Positions 63,650 through 64,000 of a DNA stretch of 64,000 nucleotides are shown one piece after another. Origin of the DNA: Peribacillus simplex (GTDB lineage: Bacteria > Bacillota > Bacilli > Bacillales > DSM-1321); NCBI RefSeq assembly GCF_030123325.1, contig NZ_CP126106.1, positions 1,454,001 through 1,518,000 of the forward strand, given 5' to 3'. The notes beneath the pieces are model-generated. The model worked only from the letters and a program-made list of their open reading frames with translations, searched no databases and was not told the origin of the DNA. A program made the position numbers and the translations under genes. Positions within the stretch are counted from its first letter, which is position 1. Each line of letters opens with the position of its first letter.

Positions 63650-63706
63650 TGATGCATGGTCTGCCGGACAGCATGAAAAACTATCTAGAAGGAGCGTGTT
63701 TAGGGT

Positions 63707-63982
63707 ATGGATTATCAATATCCAATGGATCTTGATTGGTCTACTGAAGAAATCGTAGATGTGATCAAATTCTTTGAAGCTGTAGAAAAGGCTTATGAAA
63801 ATAAAATACAAAAGGAAGAATTTATGAAGGCTTACCGAAGATTCAAGGAAATAGTCCCCGGTAAGGCGGATGAAAAAAAGTATACCGATGAGTTTGAGTC
63901 AGTCAGCACTTATTCAGCCTATCTTGCTATTAAGAAGGCAAAAGGAATCGATGACGGGGAATGGATAAAAATGAAAAATTAA
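63707..63982 (+). CDS. yktA: UPF0223 family protein YktA
   Basis: 91 residues. MDYQYPMDLDWSTEEIVDVI and the KVRxF-type helix VEKAYENKIQKEEFMKAYRR match the UPF0223 family. An all-helical small protein of unknown function. AAGGAG lies 12 bases before the ATG, a long spacing. Next to speA, as in B. subtilis. The last 18 bases of the window hold no further gene. Confidence 0.9.
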   Translation: MDYQYPMDLDWSTEEIVDVIKFFEAVEKAYENKIQKEEFMKAYRRFKEIVPGKADEKKYTDEFESVSTYSAYLAIKKAKGIDDGEWIKMKN

Positions 63983-64000
63983 AAATATTTTTAGAAAACT

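Noticed and set aside
1..64000. CRISPR arrays, tRNA/rRNA genes, prophage or insertion sequences
   Set aside because: No regularly spaced direct repeats, no cloverleaf or rRNA sequence, and no integrase or transposase frame was recognised on either strand.

Overview
The window looks like a chromosomal segment of a low-GC, endospore-forming Bacillaceae, probably a Bacillus/Peribacillus-type organism. Support comes from strong AGGAGG-type ribosome binding sites, frequent TTG and GTG starts, U-tract intrinsic terminators, many spore-former proteins (Spo0E-like, YjcZ-type, sporulation-type kinases, a Pro/Tyr-rich coat-like protein), and gene order that I recognise from the ykv-ptsHI-ykw-yku-ykq-ykr-pdh-speA-yktA stretch of Bacillus subtilis. 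I saw no rRNA, tRNA, CRISPR array, prophage or intact insertion sequence.

Layout. 1-5.0 kb: the end of an acyl-CoA/redox operon (SDR, enoyl-CoA hydratase, quinone oxidoreductase), small uncharacterised proteins and a B12-binding radical SAM enzyme. 5.2-13.9 kb: membrane acyltransferase, two histidine kinases of sporulation type, a Spo0E-like phosphatase, a ZIP metal transporter, a fosmidomycin-resistance-like MFS pump and a MarR regulator. 14-20.9 kb: oligoendopeptidase, YkvI, YkvS, lipoproteins, a small sigma factor, a 130-bp structured repeat and a secreted thermonuclease. 21-29.5 kb: FetAB-like ABC exporter, ptsHI, two dehydrogenases, PatA and CorA. 30-41 kb: cheV, ykyB, a crcB pair, ykuE, an SLC13-type transporter, ykuI, ykuJ and darB. 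41-46.5 kb: an MFS/TSUP insertion, ccpC, and dapH-dapL for the acetylated lysine/diaminopimelate route. 46.5-52.7 kb: ktrC, then rpoY-rnjA, ykrA, def, ykyA. 53.3-58.3 kb: pdhABCD. 58.6-64 kb: deacetylase lipoprotein, the dual-function RNA SR1/SR1P, speA, a nitronate monooxygenase-like enzyme and UPF0223.

How it fits together. Central carbon control dominates: HPr/EI feed CcpA-type repression, CcpC controls the citric acid cycle, the Pdh complex feeds acetyl-CoA, and SR1 carries two perfect matches to the remembered CcpN box consensus. KtrC and DarB are both known c-di-AMP targets. DapH, DapL and PatA belong to the acetyl-diaminopimelate pathway. Compared with the B. subtilis order from memory, splAB, kinA, pbpH and ykuK are missing from their usual slots, while an MFS gene and a frameshifted TSUP gene sit between darB and ccpC.

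I did not find an obvious large undescribed system. The best leads are the SR1 locus, a 23-codon cationic peptide gene with its own promoter, a TSUP gene broken exactly at an A-AAA-AAG heptamer, a 17-bp perfect inverted repeat inside the second crcB, and an orphan terminated transcript candidate after ptsI.
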